Assembly: GCA_017882405.1 (NCBI GenBank)
Contig: JADGPO010000042.1
Span: 3,116-67,115, forward strand
DNA length: 64,000 bases
Source of the DNA: Solirubrobacteraceae bacterium
GTDB lineage: Bacteria; Actinomycetota; Thermoleophilia; Solirubrobacterales; Solirubrobacteraceae
Reading direction: 5' to 3'
Below the pieces are notes generated by a model that saw only the letters and a list, made by a program, of their open reading frames with translations, was not told where the DNA came from and made no database searches. Below are positions 1 through 8,037 of the stretch, piece by piece. Made by a program: the position numbers and the translations under genes. Position 1 is the stretch's first letter. Each line of letters begins with the position of its first letter.

Positions 1-299
1 AGCAGCTTGGGCGCCCACGGGTCATAGCCGACCCCGTTGACGATCGCCAGCTGCGCCGTGGCCATCGTGCGCGCGTCACTGGCCCGCGGCTCGTAGTTGT
101 GGGGATCCTGGGCCGGGTTGACGATGCTGCTCTGCACGCTGGCGTGGACACCGCCCAGCTGGCGGGCGAGGCTGCCCCAGAAGTTCTCGGCGGCCACCAC
201 GCGCACCCCGTGGCCGCTGAAGCCGCCGCTGGTGCCGGCGCATCCGGCGGCGAGGAGGGCAAGCAGGGTGCACGCGAGGAGGGCAGGCAGGGTGCACAC
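1..299 (-). CDS. Zinc/manganese ABC transporter substrate-binding lipoprotein, N-terminal part (window edge)
   Basis: The reading frame on the reverse strand gives a lipoprotein signal peptide ending in the lipobox-like LLAAGC, then VVAAENFWGSLARQLGG and NPAQDPHNYEPRASDAR. The second is the metal-ligand His region typical of the ZnuA/TroA family. The protein would bind Zn(II) or Mn(II) outside the membrane and deliver it to an ABC permease. The rest of the gene lies beyond the window start. No ATG is present; the best start is GTG at 299, giving a signal peptide with no basic N-region. The hydrophobic core is built from a 24-bp tandem repeat. A Fur-family gene lies immediately divergent, as is usual for zur-znuA loci, but that gene is 5'-truncated, so the true start here may also have been altered. 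Confidence 0.72.
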   Translation of the reverse strand, partial: MCTLPALLACTLLALLAAGCAGTSGGFSGHGVRVVAAENFWGSLARQLGGVHASVQSSIVNPAQDPHNYEPRASDARTMATAQLAIVNGVGYDPWAPKL

Positions 300-321
300 G
301 AAGAGGGCAGGCAGGCTGCCT
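250..321. repeat. 24-bp tandem repeat, about three copies, inside the ZnuA-like signal peptide
   Basis: Two near-identical 24-bp units (250-273 and 274-297, differing at one base) are followed by a diverged third (298-321). On the reverse strand each unit encodes eight residues close to LPALLACT. The array ends exactly where recognisable Fur sequence begins on the other strand, so it marks the junction of a truncated gene. Strand slippage or an assembly collapse are both plausible causes. Confidence 0.85.
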
Positions 322-565
322 GGAGCTGCTCGTCGAGCACGGCCTGGCCGAGCGCGTCGTCGTAGGCGAGAGTCAGGCGCGCTTCGAGCCGCTGCTGCCC
401 TCTGGCGATCACCATCACCACCTGGTGTGCGACTCCTGCGGCGCGCTCGTGGCCTTCGACGACCCCGGCCTGGAGCGCGCGATCGACAAGCTCTCGGACC
501 GGCTCGGCGTCCGCATCGAGAGCCACGACGTGCTGCTGCGCGGCGCCTGCGCGCGGTGTAACTAG
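320..565 (+). pseudogene. Fur/Zur-family regulator, C-terminal dimerisation domain only
   Basis: The frame reads LELLVEHGLAERVVVGES, then GDHHHHLVCDSCG and finally LLRGACARCN before TAG. This is the end of the Fur-family recognition helix region followed by the full metal-binding dimerisation domain, with His cluster, first CxxC and C-terminal CxxC. The roughly 60 residues of the N-terminal winged helix are missing: upstream in this frame there is only repeat DNA with no ATG or GTG start. Fur proteins are usually 130-150 residues; only about 80 remain. The divergent partner is a zinc-binding lipoprotein, so the intact gene was probably a zinc uptake regulator (Zur). It may be a real deletion or a collapsed repeat in the assembly. 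Confidence 0.72.
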
Positions 566-608
566 TGGTCGCGGGCTCGGTGCCGAGGGCGCTCGGGCCG
601 CCGTCGCA

Positions 609-870
609 CTAGTAGGTGTCGACGAACGGGAGGCGCTTGCCGGGCTGCTGTGACCAGTGCGGGTCGGCGTCGTCGAACAGGGTGGCGATCCAACACCGTG
701 TGGCCGCCGGGTCGATCACGTCGTCGATCTCGAAGTAGGAGGCCATGCTGATCCCGCGGCCGCGCTCGTAGGCGGCGGTCACCGCCTGGTCGTAAGCCTC
801 CCGGCGCTCGCCCGGATCCTCGATCGCCTCCAGCTCGCGCCGCAGCCCCAGCTTGACCGCGCCCGCGGTC
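609..870 (-). pseudogene. Acyl-CoA carboxylase carboxyltransferase (beta) subunit, C-terminal fragment
   Basis: The reverse frame gives AGAVKLGLRRELEAIEDP, then SYFEIDDVIDPAATRCWI and an end at RLPFVDTY followed by TAG. This matches the C-terminus of biotin-dependent acyl-CoA carboxylase beta subunits (propionyl-, methylcrotonyl- or related CoA carboxylases), where EIDDVIDP is strongly conserved. Intact proteins exceed 500 residues; only about 85 are present and upstream the frame loses similarity. The substrate cannot be told from this piece. It is convergent with the truncated Fur gene and divergent from aacS, whose promoter region it runs into. I read it as a decayed remnant. Confidence 0.65.
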
Positions 871-974
871 CTTCTTCTGGTGGTTGCGCATCCCCCCGTG
901 CGGCACCGACACGACCGTTCCGGCGAACGGCGCGACGAGCGTGGTCTCAGGCGACACGAGCCGGAGTGTATGGC

Positions 975-980
975 CATACT
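975..980 (+). promoter_or_regulatory. Probable -10 element of aacS
   Basis: CATACT lies 7 nt before the GTG at 988, the spacing expected for a leaderless transcript. It sits within the palindrome TATGGCCATA. No convincing -35 is visible. Confidence 0.4.
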
Positions 981-987
981 TGAGGCG

Positions 988-2946
988 GTGAGCGAGGAGC
1001 CTGAGCTGCTGTGGGAGCCGTCCCGGGAGCGGGTGGCGGGCACGACGCTCGCGCGCTACATGGCGTGGCTGGGTGGCGAGCGGAGGTTGTCGTTCGGCTC
1101 TTATGACGAGTTGTGGCGCTGGTCGGTGGATGATCTCGAGGGGTTCTGGGGCTCGATCGTGGAGTTCTTCGACGTGCGCTTCTCGACTGGCGGCCACGTG
1201 GTGCTGTCCGAGCGGTCGATGCCCGGTGCGCAGTGGTTTCCGGGTTCTGAGCTCTCCTACGCCGAGCACATGTTCCGCGGCAAGGACGACGACGCGGTGG
1301 CGATCCTGCATCGCTCCGATGTCCGTCCGGAGCTGGGCGAGTGGACCTGGGGCCGACTGCGCTCAGAGACGGCACGCGTAGCCGCGGGCTTGCGGGCGCT
1401 GGGGGTTGGCGAGGGGGATCGGGTGGTCGCCTACATGCCCAACATCCCGGAGACGGTGGCCTGCTTTCTGGCGTGCGCCTCGATCGGCGCGGTGTGGTCC
1501 TCGGCGGCCCCGGAGTTCGGCGCGCGCAGCGTGATAGATCGCTTCGCGCAGGTGGAGCCCAAGGTGCTGTTGACGATCGACGGCTATCGCTACGGGGACA
1601 AGGACTTCGACCGCTCGGAGATCGTGGAGCGGATCGCCTCGGAGATCCCCGGCCTCTCGAAGGTGGTGCGCTTGGGCTATCTGGACGGCTCCGGCTGGGA
1701 GGACGGCTTTCTCGGCCCGGCCGATTCGGAGCTGACGTTCGCGCCGCTGGCCTTCGACCATCCGCTGTGGGTCCTGTACAGCTCGGGCACCACTGGCCTG
1801 CCCAAGCCGATCGTCCACGGCCAGGGCGGGATCCTGCTCGAGCAGGTCAAGAAGATGCACCTGCACGTGGATGCCCAGGCCGGCGACCGCGTGTTCTGGT
1901 TCTCGACCACCGGCTGGATGATGTGGAACTTCCTGGTGGGAGTGCTGTTGACCGAGGCCTCGATCGTGCTGTTCGACGGCAACCCCGGTCATCCGTCGCT
2001 GGACGCGCTGTGGGACCTGGCCGCCGAGTCCCGGATGACCACGTTCGGCACCAGCGCGGCGTTCATCGCCTCCTGCATGAAGGGCGAGATCGAGCCGGCG
2101 GGCGGCGGTCGCGACCTGAGCGCGCTGCGGGCGGTCGGCTCCACCGGCTCGCCGCTGGCGCCCGAGGGCTTCTCCTGGATCTACGACAAGCTGGGCGCCG
2201 ACACGTGGCTGTTCTCCACCTCAGGCGGGACCGACCTGTGCACGGCCTTCGTGGGCGGCGTGCCCACGCTGCCGGTGTACCTTGGGGAGTTGCAGGCACG
2301 CTCCCTGGGGGCCGACGTGCAGGCGTGGGATCCCGACGGCAACGCTCTGGTCGACGAGGTCGGGGAGCTGGTGATCGCCCAGCCGATGCCGTCGATGCCG
2401 ATCTTCTTCTGGGGCGATGACGATGGAGAGCGCCTGCGCGAGTCCTATTTCGAGATGTATCCGGGCATCTGGCGTCACGGCGACTGGATCGAGATCACCT
2501 CTCGAGGGACGGCCGTCATCTACGGGCGTTCGGACTCGACGATCAACCGCGGCGGCGTGCGGATGGGGACCAGCGAGATCTACCGGGCGGTGCTCGATGT
2601 CGACGAGGTGGTCGACGCGCTGGTCGTCGACCTGCCGGGAAACGACCCCGCCCATCCCGACGGGTGGATGCCGCTGTTCGTGGTGCTGCGCGAGGGGGCG
2701 TCGCTGGATGACTCGCTCGTGGCCGAGATCCGCCGGCGGGTTCGCGAGGACTGCTCGCCGCGCCACGTGCCCAACGAGATCCGCCAGATCTCCGAGGTCC
2801 CGCGCACGCTGTCAGGCAAGATCCTGGAGGTCCCGGTCAAGCGGATCCTCTCGGGGACTCCGGCCGACCAGGCCGCATCGCGCGAGTCGCTGGCCAACCC
2901 CGAGGCCCTGGACTACTTCGTCTCGCTCGCTGCCGACCAGGGGTGA
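988..2946 (+). CDS. aacS: Acetoacetyl-CoA synthetase (acetoacetate--CoA ligase)
   Basis: The enzyme activates acetoacetate with ATP and CoA to acetoacetyl-CoA in the cytoplasm, feeding ketone bodies into acetyl-CoA or polyhydroxyalkanoate metabolism. It is an ANL-superfamily protein of about 652 residues, the usual AacS length. The N-terminus has the family-typical acetyl-CoA-synthetase N domain (WGSIVEFFDVRF). The AMP-binding P-loop YSSGTTGLPKPIVHG lies near residue 264, and the C-terminal RTLSGKILEVPVKRIL region carries the catalytic lysine. I chose GTG 988 because a -10-like CATACT sits 7 nt upstream; ATG 970 in the same frame is the alternative. No partner gene adjoins it on this strand. 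Confidence 0.9.
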   Translation: MSEEPELLWEPSRERVAGTTLARYMAWLGGERRLSFGSYDELWRWSVDDLEGFWGSIVEFFDVRFSTGGHVVLSERSMPGAQWFPGSELSYAEHMFRGKDDDAVAILHRSDVRPELGEWTWGRLRSETARVAAGLRALGVGEGDRVVAYMPNIPETVACFLACASIGAVWSSAAPEFGARSVIDRFAQVEPKVLLTIDGYRYGDKDFDRSEIVERIASEIPGLSKVVRLGYLDGSGWEDGFLGPADSELTFAPLAFDHPLWVLYSSGTTGLPKPIVHGQGGILLEQVKKMHLHVDAQAGDRVFWFSTTGWMMWNFLVGVLLTEASIVLFDGNPGHPSLDALWDLAAESRMTTFGTSAAFIASCMKGEIEPAGGGRDLSALRAVGSTGSPLAPEGFSWIYDKLGADTWLFSTSGGTDLCTAFVGGVPTLPVYLGELQARSLGADVQAWDPDGNALVDEVGELVIAQPMPSMPIFFWGDDDGERLRESYFEMYPGIWRHGDWIEITSRGTAVIYGRSDSTINRGGVRMGTSEIYRAVLDVDEVVDALVVDLPGNDPAHPDGWMPLFVVLREGASLDDSLVAEIRRRVREDCSPRHVPNEIRQISEVPRTLSGKILEVPVKRILSGTPADQAASRESLANPEALDYFVSLAADQG

Positions 2947-3072
2947 TTGTCGGCGTCCTACCCTGGTCTTACGGACTTCTTGTTGAACTCTGAAAGCTTT
3001 CACACCAGCGGTTGGTGATGTTGATCCAGGAAACCGACCTCTGACCTCAATCTCAGGAGAGACACCACAACC

Positions 3073-4191
3073 ATGCGCAAACTCAGCCGATGGATTCCCA
3101 TCATCGGCGGCGCCGTCGCGGGGGGAGTTATCGCGCTGGTCGTAGCCAGCGGCCACGGAAGCTCGACTCGCAACGTGACGACGACCGTCGTGCAATCGAG
3201 CACGCGTGCCGTTCCGACCGCCTTGAGCAGCGGCACCGGGATGAGCATCAACCAGATCTACAAGGCCGACAGTCCCGGCGTGGTCGACATCCTCGTCACC
3301 ACCAACGGCCAGGGCCAGGGCCAGTCGCTGTTCGGCGGCGGCTCGCAGCCGAGCCAGGCCGAGGGCTCGGGCGTCGTCTACAACACCAGGGGCGACATCC
3401 TCACCGACGAGCACGTCGTGTCCGGGGCGACCTCGGTCAGGGTGACCCTGTCCGACGGCAAGCAGTACCCGGCCAAGGTGCTGGGCACCGATGCCTCCAC
3501 CGACGTGGGCGTGATCCACGTCAACGCGCCGGCCACCGAGCTTCACCCGATCGCGCTGGCAGACTCCGACACCGCCCAGGTCGGCGACCCGGTGGTGGCG
3601 ATCGGCAGCCCGTTCAGCCTGCCCGAGACCACCACGTCGGGGATCGTCAGCCAGACCGGCCGCAGCATCCAGGCCCCGAACGGCTACACGATCCCCAACG
3701 CCGTCCAGACTGACGCGGCGATCAACCCCGGCAACTCCGGCGGCCCGCTGCTCGACGCCTCTGGGCACGTGCTCGGCCTCAACGACCAGATCGAGACCAA
3801 CAACTCGACGGCCGGTGGCGAGGGCTCGAGCTCAGGCGTGGGCTTCGCGATCCCGTCCAACGCGGTGAAGCGGATTGCGGACGCGATCATCGCCGGCAGC
3901 CCGATCAAGCATCCGTATGTCGGTGTCGCGCTGCGCAACAGCGCCAGCGGCGGCGCCGAGATCCACACGGTGCAGCCCAACTCCCCGGCAACGGCTGCCG
4001 GACTGCAGCCCGGTGACGTGGTCACCTCCGTCAACGGCAACGCGATCACCACCACCGATCAGCTGATCGCCCAGCTCGACACATACTCGCCCGGCACCAC
4101 GATCAAGATGTCGATCAAACGCCAGGGCCAGTCCAAGGACGTCACGGTCAAGCTCGGCGCCCGGCCTGCCCAGGCGCAGAACGGCGGCTGA
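3073..4191 (+). CDS. HtrA/DegP-type membrane-anchored serine protease with PDZ domain
   Basis: A 372-residue protease of extracytoplasmic quality control. One membrane anchor (residues about 8-26) is followed by a Thr/Ser-rich linker and a trypsin-like domain with His114 (TDEHVVSG), Asp144 (STDVGVI) and Ser222 (NPGNSGGPLL), then one PDZ domain (about 280-365, PYVGVALRNS to MSIKRQGQ). The His motif is TDEH rather than the common TNAH, but all three catalytic residues are present. AGGAGA about 10 nt before the ATG is one of the clearest ribosome binding sites in the window. It is a single gene, convergent with the phosphate transporter gene across a hairpin terminator. Substrates cannot be inferred. 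Confidence 0.92.
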   Translation: MRKLSRWIPIIGGAVAGGVIALVVASGHGSSTRNVTTTVVQSSTRAVPTALSSGTGMSINQIYKADSPGVVDILVTTNGQGQGQSLFGGGSQPSQAEGSGVVYNTRGDILTDEHVVSGATSVRVTLSDGKQYPAKVLGTDASTDVGVIHVNAPATELHPIALADSDTAQVGDPVVAIGSPFSLPETTTSGIVSQTGRSIQAPNGYTIPNAVQTDAAINPGNSGGPLLDASGHVLGLNDQIETNNSTAGGEGSSSGVGFAIPSNAVKRIADAIIAGSPIKHPYVGVALRNSASGGAEIHTVQPNSPATAAGLQPGDVVTSVNGNAITTTDQLIAQLDTYSPGTTIKMSIKRQGQSKDVTVKLGARPAQAQNGG

Positions 4192-4202
4192 TCCCGGGCC
4201 AC

Positions 4203-4221
4203 CGGCGAGCACACCTCGCCG
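4203..4221. terminator. Hairpin between convergent htrA-like and pit genes
   Basis: CGGCGAG-cacac-CTCGCCG forms a perfect 7-bp stem with a 5-nt loop, placed between two convergent stop codons. There is no T-tract on either side, as is common for GC-rich actinobacterial terminators. Confidence 0.55.
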
Positions 4222-4227
4222 TCTGAC

Positions 4228-5328
4228 TCAGGCGCTCGCGGCCTCCGCCCATCGACGGCGGCGGGCCGCGAGCGTCGTGGCGAGGGCGCCCGCCGCTACC
4301 ACCGTCATCACCACCGGTACGGCAGCCCCCGTGCCGAAAGCCGAGGCGATCTCGTAGGCGACGGCGCCGAACACCCCCGAGATCGGCAGCGTGATCACCC
4401 AGGCGGCGGCGATCGAGCCGGCCACGCCCCACCGCACCGCTGAGACCCGCTTGCCGGCGCCCGCGCCGATCACGCCACCTGAGATCACGTGCGTGCAGGA
4501 CAGCGGGTAGCCGAGGTGCGAGGAGAACAGGATCACGAAGGCGCCCGCTCCCTGGGCGGCAAAGCCCTGCGCGGAGTCCATCTTCATGATCCGGCTGCCG
4601 ACCGTGCGGATGATCCGCCAGCCCCCGGCGTAGGTCCCCAGCGAGATCGCCGTCGCCGCGCAGATCACGACCCAGGTGGGGACGTGCACGTGGTGGGCGC
4701 TCAGCGAGCCGTGAGCGACGAGCGCCAGCGTGATCACGCCCATCGTCTTCTGCGCGTCGTTGGTTCCATGAGCGAACGCGAGCACCGCGCTGGTCACGAT
4801 CTGACCCAGGCGAAAGGCGCGCGTCACGGGTCCGGGACGGCGCCGGCCGAACACCCGGTAGATGATCACGATCGCGATTGCGGCGACGAGAAACGCGCTC
4901 ACCGGAGCGATCAACGCCGGGATCACGACCTTGTCCAGGATCCCGTTCCACTTCACCCCGCCGCCGCCCACGGCGGCCAGCATCGCGCCGATCACGCCGC
5001 CGATGAGTGCGTGCGAGGAGCTGCAGGGCAGACCGAACATCCACGTGATCAGGTTCCAGGCGATCGCTCCCAGCAGCCCCGCGAAGGCGATCGTCTCGGT
5101 CACCTGACCGGCGTCGACGATCCCGGTGGCGATCGTGGCGGCCACCTTGAGCGAGACGAACGCCCCGGCGAAGTTCAGGATCGAGGCCAGCGCGATCGCC
5201 GTGCGGGGGGCAAGCGCCCGGGTGGAGATCGCCGAGGCGACCACGTTGGCCGTGTCGTGAAAGCCGTTCGTGAAGTCGAACGACAGCGCGGCGACCACCA
5301 CCACCACCAGCAGGAGCTCACTGCGCAC
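4228..5328 (-). CDS. pit: PiT-family low-affinity inorganic phosphate transporter
   Basis: A 366-residue polytopic membrane protein importing phosphate (as metal phosphate) with protons. It carries the two PiT signatures: N-terminal FDFTNGFHDTANVVA and the second GTNDAQKTMGVI, with PCSSSHALIGG and PLSCTHVISGG in the paired half-repeats. About ten hydrophobic segments are visible. The start is GTG 5328, 8 nt after a TAGCCT -10 element, so the mRNA is probably leaderless. No PhoU-like accessory gene is attached. Downstream on the same strand it faces the HtrA gene. It lies beside the polyphosphate genes, so uptake and storage of phosphate are clustered here. Confidence 0.93.
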   Translation of the reverse strand: MRSELLLVVVVVAALSFDFTNGFHDTANVVASAISTRALAPRTAIALASILNFAGAFVSLKVAATIATGIVDAGQVTETIAFAGLLGAIAWNLITWMFGLPCSSSHALIGGVIGAMLAAVGGGGVKWNGILDKVVIPALIAPVSAFLVAAIAIVIIYRVFGRRRPGPVTRAFRLGQIVTSAVLAFAHGTNDAQKTMGVITLALVAHGSLSAHHVHVPTWVVICAATAISLGTYAGGWRIIRTVGSRIMKMDSAQGFAAQGAGAFVILFSSHLGYPLSCTHVISGGVIGAGAGKRVSAVRWGVAGSIAAAWVITLPISGVFGAVAYEIASAFGTGAAVPVVMTVVAAGALATTLAARRRRWAEAASA

Positions 5329-5336
5329 GTGGTGAA

Positions 5337-5342
5337 AGGCTA
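5337..5342 (-). promoter_or_regulatory. -10 element of pit (leaderless type)
   Basis: TAGCCT on the reverse strand, 8 nt before the GTG start codon. It overlaps the foot of the ppk1 terminator hairpin. No consensus -35 is seen. Confidence 0.55.
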
Positions 5343-5344
5343 GG

Positions 5345-5371
5345 GATCGACGCTGATCGTCGGCGTCGATC
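5345..5371 (-). terminator. Hairpin after ppk1
   Basis: GATCGACGC and GCGTCGATC form a 9-bp stem around a 9-nt loop, 15 nt downstream of the ppk1 stop codon and just upstream of the pit promoter. Confidence 0.55.
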
Positions 5372-5385
5372 TGCGGAGACGTCCA

Positions 5386-7509
5386 CTAAGACGCGGCGCT
5401 CGCGGCTGCCCAGGCCAGCGTTCGTTCCATCAGCTCGGTGTGGACCGAGCGGGTGCGTCCGTTCCGACGGGTCCACGAGCCATCGGCGGCGAGCGTCCAC
5501 GCGTACGTGTCGTCTTGCAGGCAGCGCTCCAGCGTGTCCTCCAGCTCGGCTTGCAGCTCGGGCCGCTCGATCGGAGTGAGCAGCTCGACGCGGGTGTCCA
5601 GGTTGCGGGGCATGAGGTCCGCCGAGCCGATGTAGTAGACGTGCTCGTCGCCGCGGTGGAAGGAGTAGACCCGCGAATGCTCAAGGAAGCGCCCGACCAC
5701 CGAGACGACCTCGATCGTGTCCGACACGCCGGGGATCCCCGGCAAAAGGCAGCAGATGCCGCGCACGTTGAGCTCGATCGGCACGCCCGCCATCGACGCG
5801 CGGTACAGCGCCTCGATGATCTTCTGATCGACCAGCGAGTTCATCTTCATCACGATGCGCGCCGGCCCGCCGGCCTCGTGCGCGCGAACCGTCATCTCGA
5901 TCTGCTCGATCAACGGCTCGCGCAGCCAGGTCGGCGCCACCAACGTCTTGCCATGGTGCTCGGGGTGGCCGTAGCCGGTCAGGGTGTTGAACATGCTGGC
6001 CACCTCCTCGCCGATCTCGGGATCGGTGGTGAAGAAGCCGAAGTCCTCGTACAGGCGAGCGGTCTTGGCGTGGAAGTTGCCGGTGCCGATCATCACGTAG
6101 TGGCGGACCGACCCGCGCTCACGCCGCACCACGAGGATCGCCTTGGCGTGGGTCTTCAGTCCCGGGATGCCGTGCACCACGTGCGCGCCGGCCTCCTCCA
6201 GCGCTCGTGACCAGCGGATGTTCAGGCGCTCGTCGAAGCGCGCCTTGAGCTCCACCAGGCAGACGGCCTGCTTGCCCTTCTCGGCGGCGGCGATCAGCGA
6301 CGGGACCAGCGCCGAGTCGTCGGAGGTGCGGTACACGGTCATCTTGATCGCCAGCACGTTGGGGTCGTCGACGGCCTGCTTGACGAACCGCTCGACGCTG
6401 GTGGTGAACGACTGGTAGGGGTAGTGGACGAGGACGTCGGAGGCGCGCATCATCGCAAACAGATCGGGCTGGGTAACCGGGGTCCAGCCCGGCCAGCGCA
6501 GGTCCGGGCGGTCCTTGACCGAGGCGATCTGCATCAGATCGCCGAGGTCGAGCAGTCCCTCGACGTCGTACACCTGGATCTCGTCGACCTCCAGCCACTC
6601 GATCAGCCGGGTGCGCAGCGCCGGGTCCATGTAGGAGCCGACCTCCAGGCGCACCACCTCGCCGAAGCGCCGGCGACGCAGCTCGTCCTCCACCGCCTGC
6701 AGCAGGTCGTCGGCCTCGTCGGAGACCTCGAAATCGGCGTCGCGGGTGACCCGGAAGAGGTCGTAGCTGAGTATCTTCATCCCGGGGAACAGGGCGTCGA
6801 GGTTGGAGGCGATGATGTCCTCGAGCGGGATGAAGGTGTCCTTGGAGATCTCCACGAACCGGGGCAGAACCTCCTTGGGCACCTTGACCCGCGCAAACGC
6901 GTCATGGTCGGAGTCCGGGTCGTGCAGGCGCACGATCAGGCTCAGTGAGAGATTGGAGATGTAGGGGAAGGGGCGCCCGGCGCCGACCGCCAGGGGCGTC
7001 AGCACGGGGAAGATCTGCTCGCGGAAATGGCTCTCGATCGCCTCTCGCGGCGCGCCGGACTCGTCGCAGGTGACGATCCGGATCCCCTGCTCGGCCAGCT
7101 CCGGCATCACGTTCTGCATGAGCTGGCGCGCGTGACGGCGATCCTGCTCGCGCACTCGCTCCTGGATCCCGTGGAGCACCTCGGTGGGCGACAGCCCGTC
7201 CGGACCGCGAGCGTCGATCCGGGCATCGACCTGGTCGTGTACCCCGGCGACGCGGATCATGAAGAACTCGTCGAGGTTGGTGACGAAGATCGCCAGGAAC
7301 TTCAGCCGCTCGATCAGCGGCAGCGACTCGTCCTCGGCGAGTTGCAGCACGCGGTCGTTGAAGTCAAGCCACGACAGCTCGCGGTTGACGTACAGGTCGG
7401 GATCGCGCAGATCGGGCCCGCCGCGGGCATTGGTGCCGATCGCCCCGTCGCGCGGCGGCGCCTCGGTGACGGTCTCCGTCTCGTCGGTGGTGTCGGTGTC
7501 AGCCTTCAC
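5386..7509 (-). CDS. ppk1: Polyphosphate kinase 1
   Basis: Reversible ATP-dependent synthesis of polyphosphate. The 707-residue protein has the normal PPK1 layout: N domain with YVNRELSWLDFNDRVL, head domain, and two PLD-like catalytic domains. The phosphorylated histidine is in IPGLKTHAKAIL (His454), followed by the MIGTGNFHAKTARLYED motif. The start is GTG 7509, which overlaps the TGA of sixA by four bases (GTGA), so translation is coupled to the phosphohistidine phosphatase upstream. A hairpin follows the stop. An acidic Thr/Glu-rich N-terminal tail of about 25 residues precedes the conserved core. Confidence 0.96.
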   Translation of the reverse strand: MKADTDTTDETETVTEAPPRDGAIGTNARGGPDLRDPDLYVNRELSWLDFNDRVLQLAEDESLPLIERLKFLAIFVTNLDEFFMIRVAGVHDQVDARIDARGPDGLSPTEVLHGIQERVREQDRRHARQLMQNVMPELAEQGIRIVTCDESGAPREAIESHFREQIFPVLTPLAVGAGRPFPYISNLSLSLIVRLHDPDSDHDAFARVKVPKEVLPRFVEISKDTFIPLEDIIASNLDALFPGMKILSYDLFRVTRDADFEVSDEADDLLQAVEDELRRRRFGEVVRLEVGSYMDPALRTRLIEWLEVDEIQVYDVEGLLDLGDLMQIASVKDRPDLRWPGWTPVTQPDLFAMMRASDVLVHYPYQSFTTSVERFVKQAVDDPNVLAIKMTVYRTSDDSALVPSLIAAAEKGKQAVCLVELKARFDERLNIRWSRALEEAGAHVVHGIPGLKTHAKAILVVRRERGSVRHYVMIGTGNFHAKTARLYEDFGFFTTDPEIGEEVASMFNTLTGYGHPEHHGKTLVAPTWLREPLIEQIEMTVRAHEAGGPARIVMKMNSLVDQKIIEALYRASMAGVPIELNVRGICCLLPGIPGVSDTIEVVSVVGRFLEHSRVYSFHRGDEHVYYIGSADLMPRNLDTRVELLTPIERPELQAELEDTLERCLQDDTYAWTLAADGSWTRRNGRTRSVHTELMERTLAWAAASAAS

Positions 7510-7946
7510 GCGACGCGCTGCCCGGCGATCGCGCTCAGCTCCGTGGGGCGCAGGAGCACCAGCAGCTCGCCCTTGGAGATCCCCGCCAGGCCGCCCTTCT
7601 TCATCCGCGCCTGGGCTCCCGTGAGGTCGTGCAGGAGCAGCGAGAACGAGGGGTCGTGGCCGACCAGGAGCACGTCGCCCTGGCCGGCGGTCAGCTCCTT
7701 AAGGTCGAACGGCTCGCCGGCCAGGCGGCGGTCGACGATCACCTCGACTCCCAGCGGTGCGCACGCCAGCTGGGCGGTCTGCAGGGCGCGGAGCTTGGGG
7801 CTGGAGAAGCAGACGTCCATGTTGGCGCCCACGGTCTGCAGGGCGCGCCCGGCCGCCTCGGCCTGACGGATACCTCGCTCCGTCAACGGGCGCTCGTCGT
7901 CGGGGCCGCCGTCCGCCGCCTCGGCGTGGCGCAGGAGCCAGAGCAT
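7506..7946 (-). CDS. sixA: SixA-type phosphohistidine phosphatase
   Basis: A 146-residue histidine-phosphatase-fold protein beginning MLWLLRHAEAADGGPDD. The LRHAEA motif carries the catalytic His, and VLLVGHDPSFSLLL carries the second conserved His. The family removes phosphate from phosphohistidine residues of proteins such as histidine-containing phosphotransfer domains. I chose ATG 7946: it starts directly at the conserved strand and lies 6 nt after a TAGAGT -10 element. GTG 7952 would leave no spacing. It overlaps ppk1, whose mechanism runs through a phosphohistidine. A functional link is tempting but is inference only. Confidence 0.85.
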   Translation of the reverse strand: MLWLLRHAEAADGGPDDERPLTERGIRQAEAAGRALQTVGANMDVCFSSPKLRALQTAQLACAPLGVEVIVDRRLAGEPFDLKELTAGQGDVLLVGHDPSFSLLLHDLTGAQARMKKGGLAGISKGELLVLLRPTELSAIAGQRVA

Positions 7947-7952
7947 GCGCAC

Positions 7953-7958
7953 ACTCTA
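7953..7958 (-). promoter_or_regulatory. -10 element of the sixA-ppk1 operon
   Basis: TAGAGT on the reverse strand, 6 nt before ATG 7946. It is the only promoter-like element between ppx and sixA that I can point to. Confidence 0.45.
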
Positions 7959-8037
7959 CGACGCGTTGGCAAACGCTTCATTCGCGGCCCACCATAGGAC
8001 CGCGGTCCCCCCGCCGGGTGACGGTCCTGTGAAGCCC

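Noticed and set aside
250..321. Repeat array considered as a CRISPR
   Set aside because: The units are contiguous with no spacers and encode a signal peptide core.
870..965. Reverse-strand VAPFAGTVVSVPHG resembling the start of a biotinyl domain
   Set aside because: It is in a different frame from the carboxyltransferase fragment, lacks the biotin motif MKM, and is too short to separate from chance.
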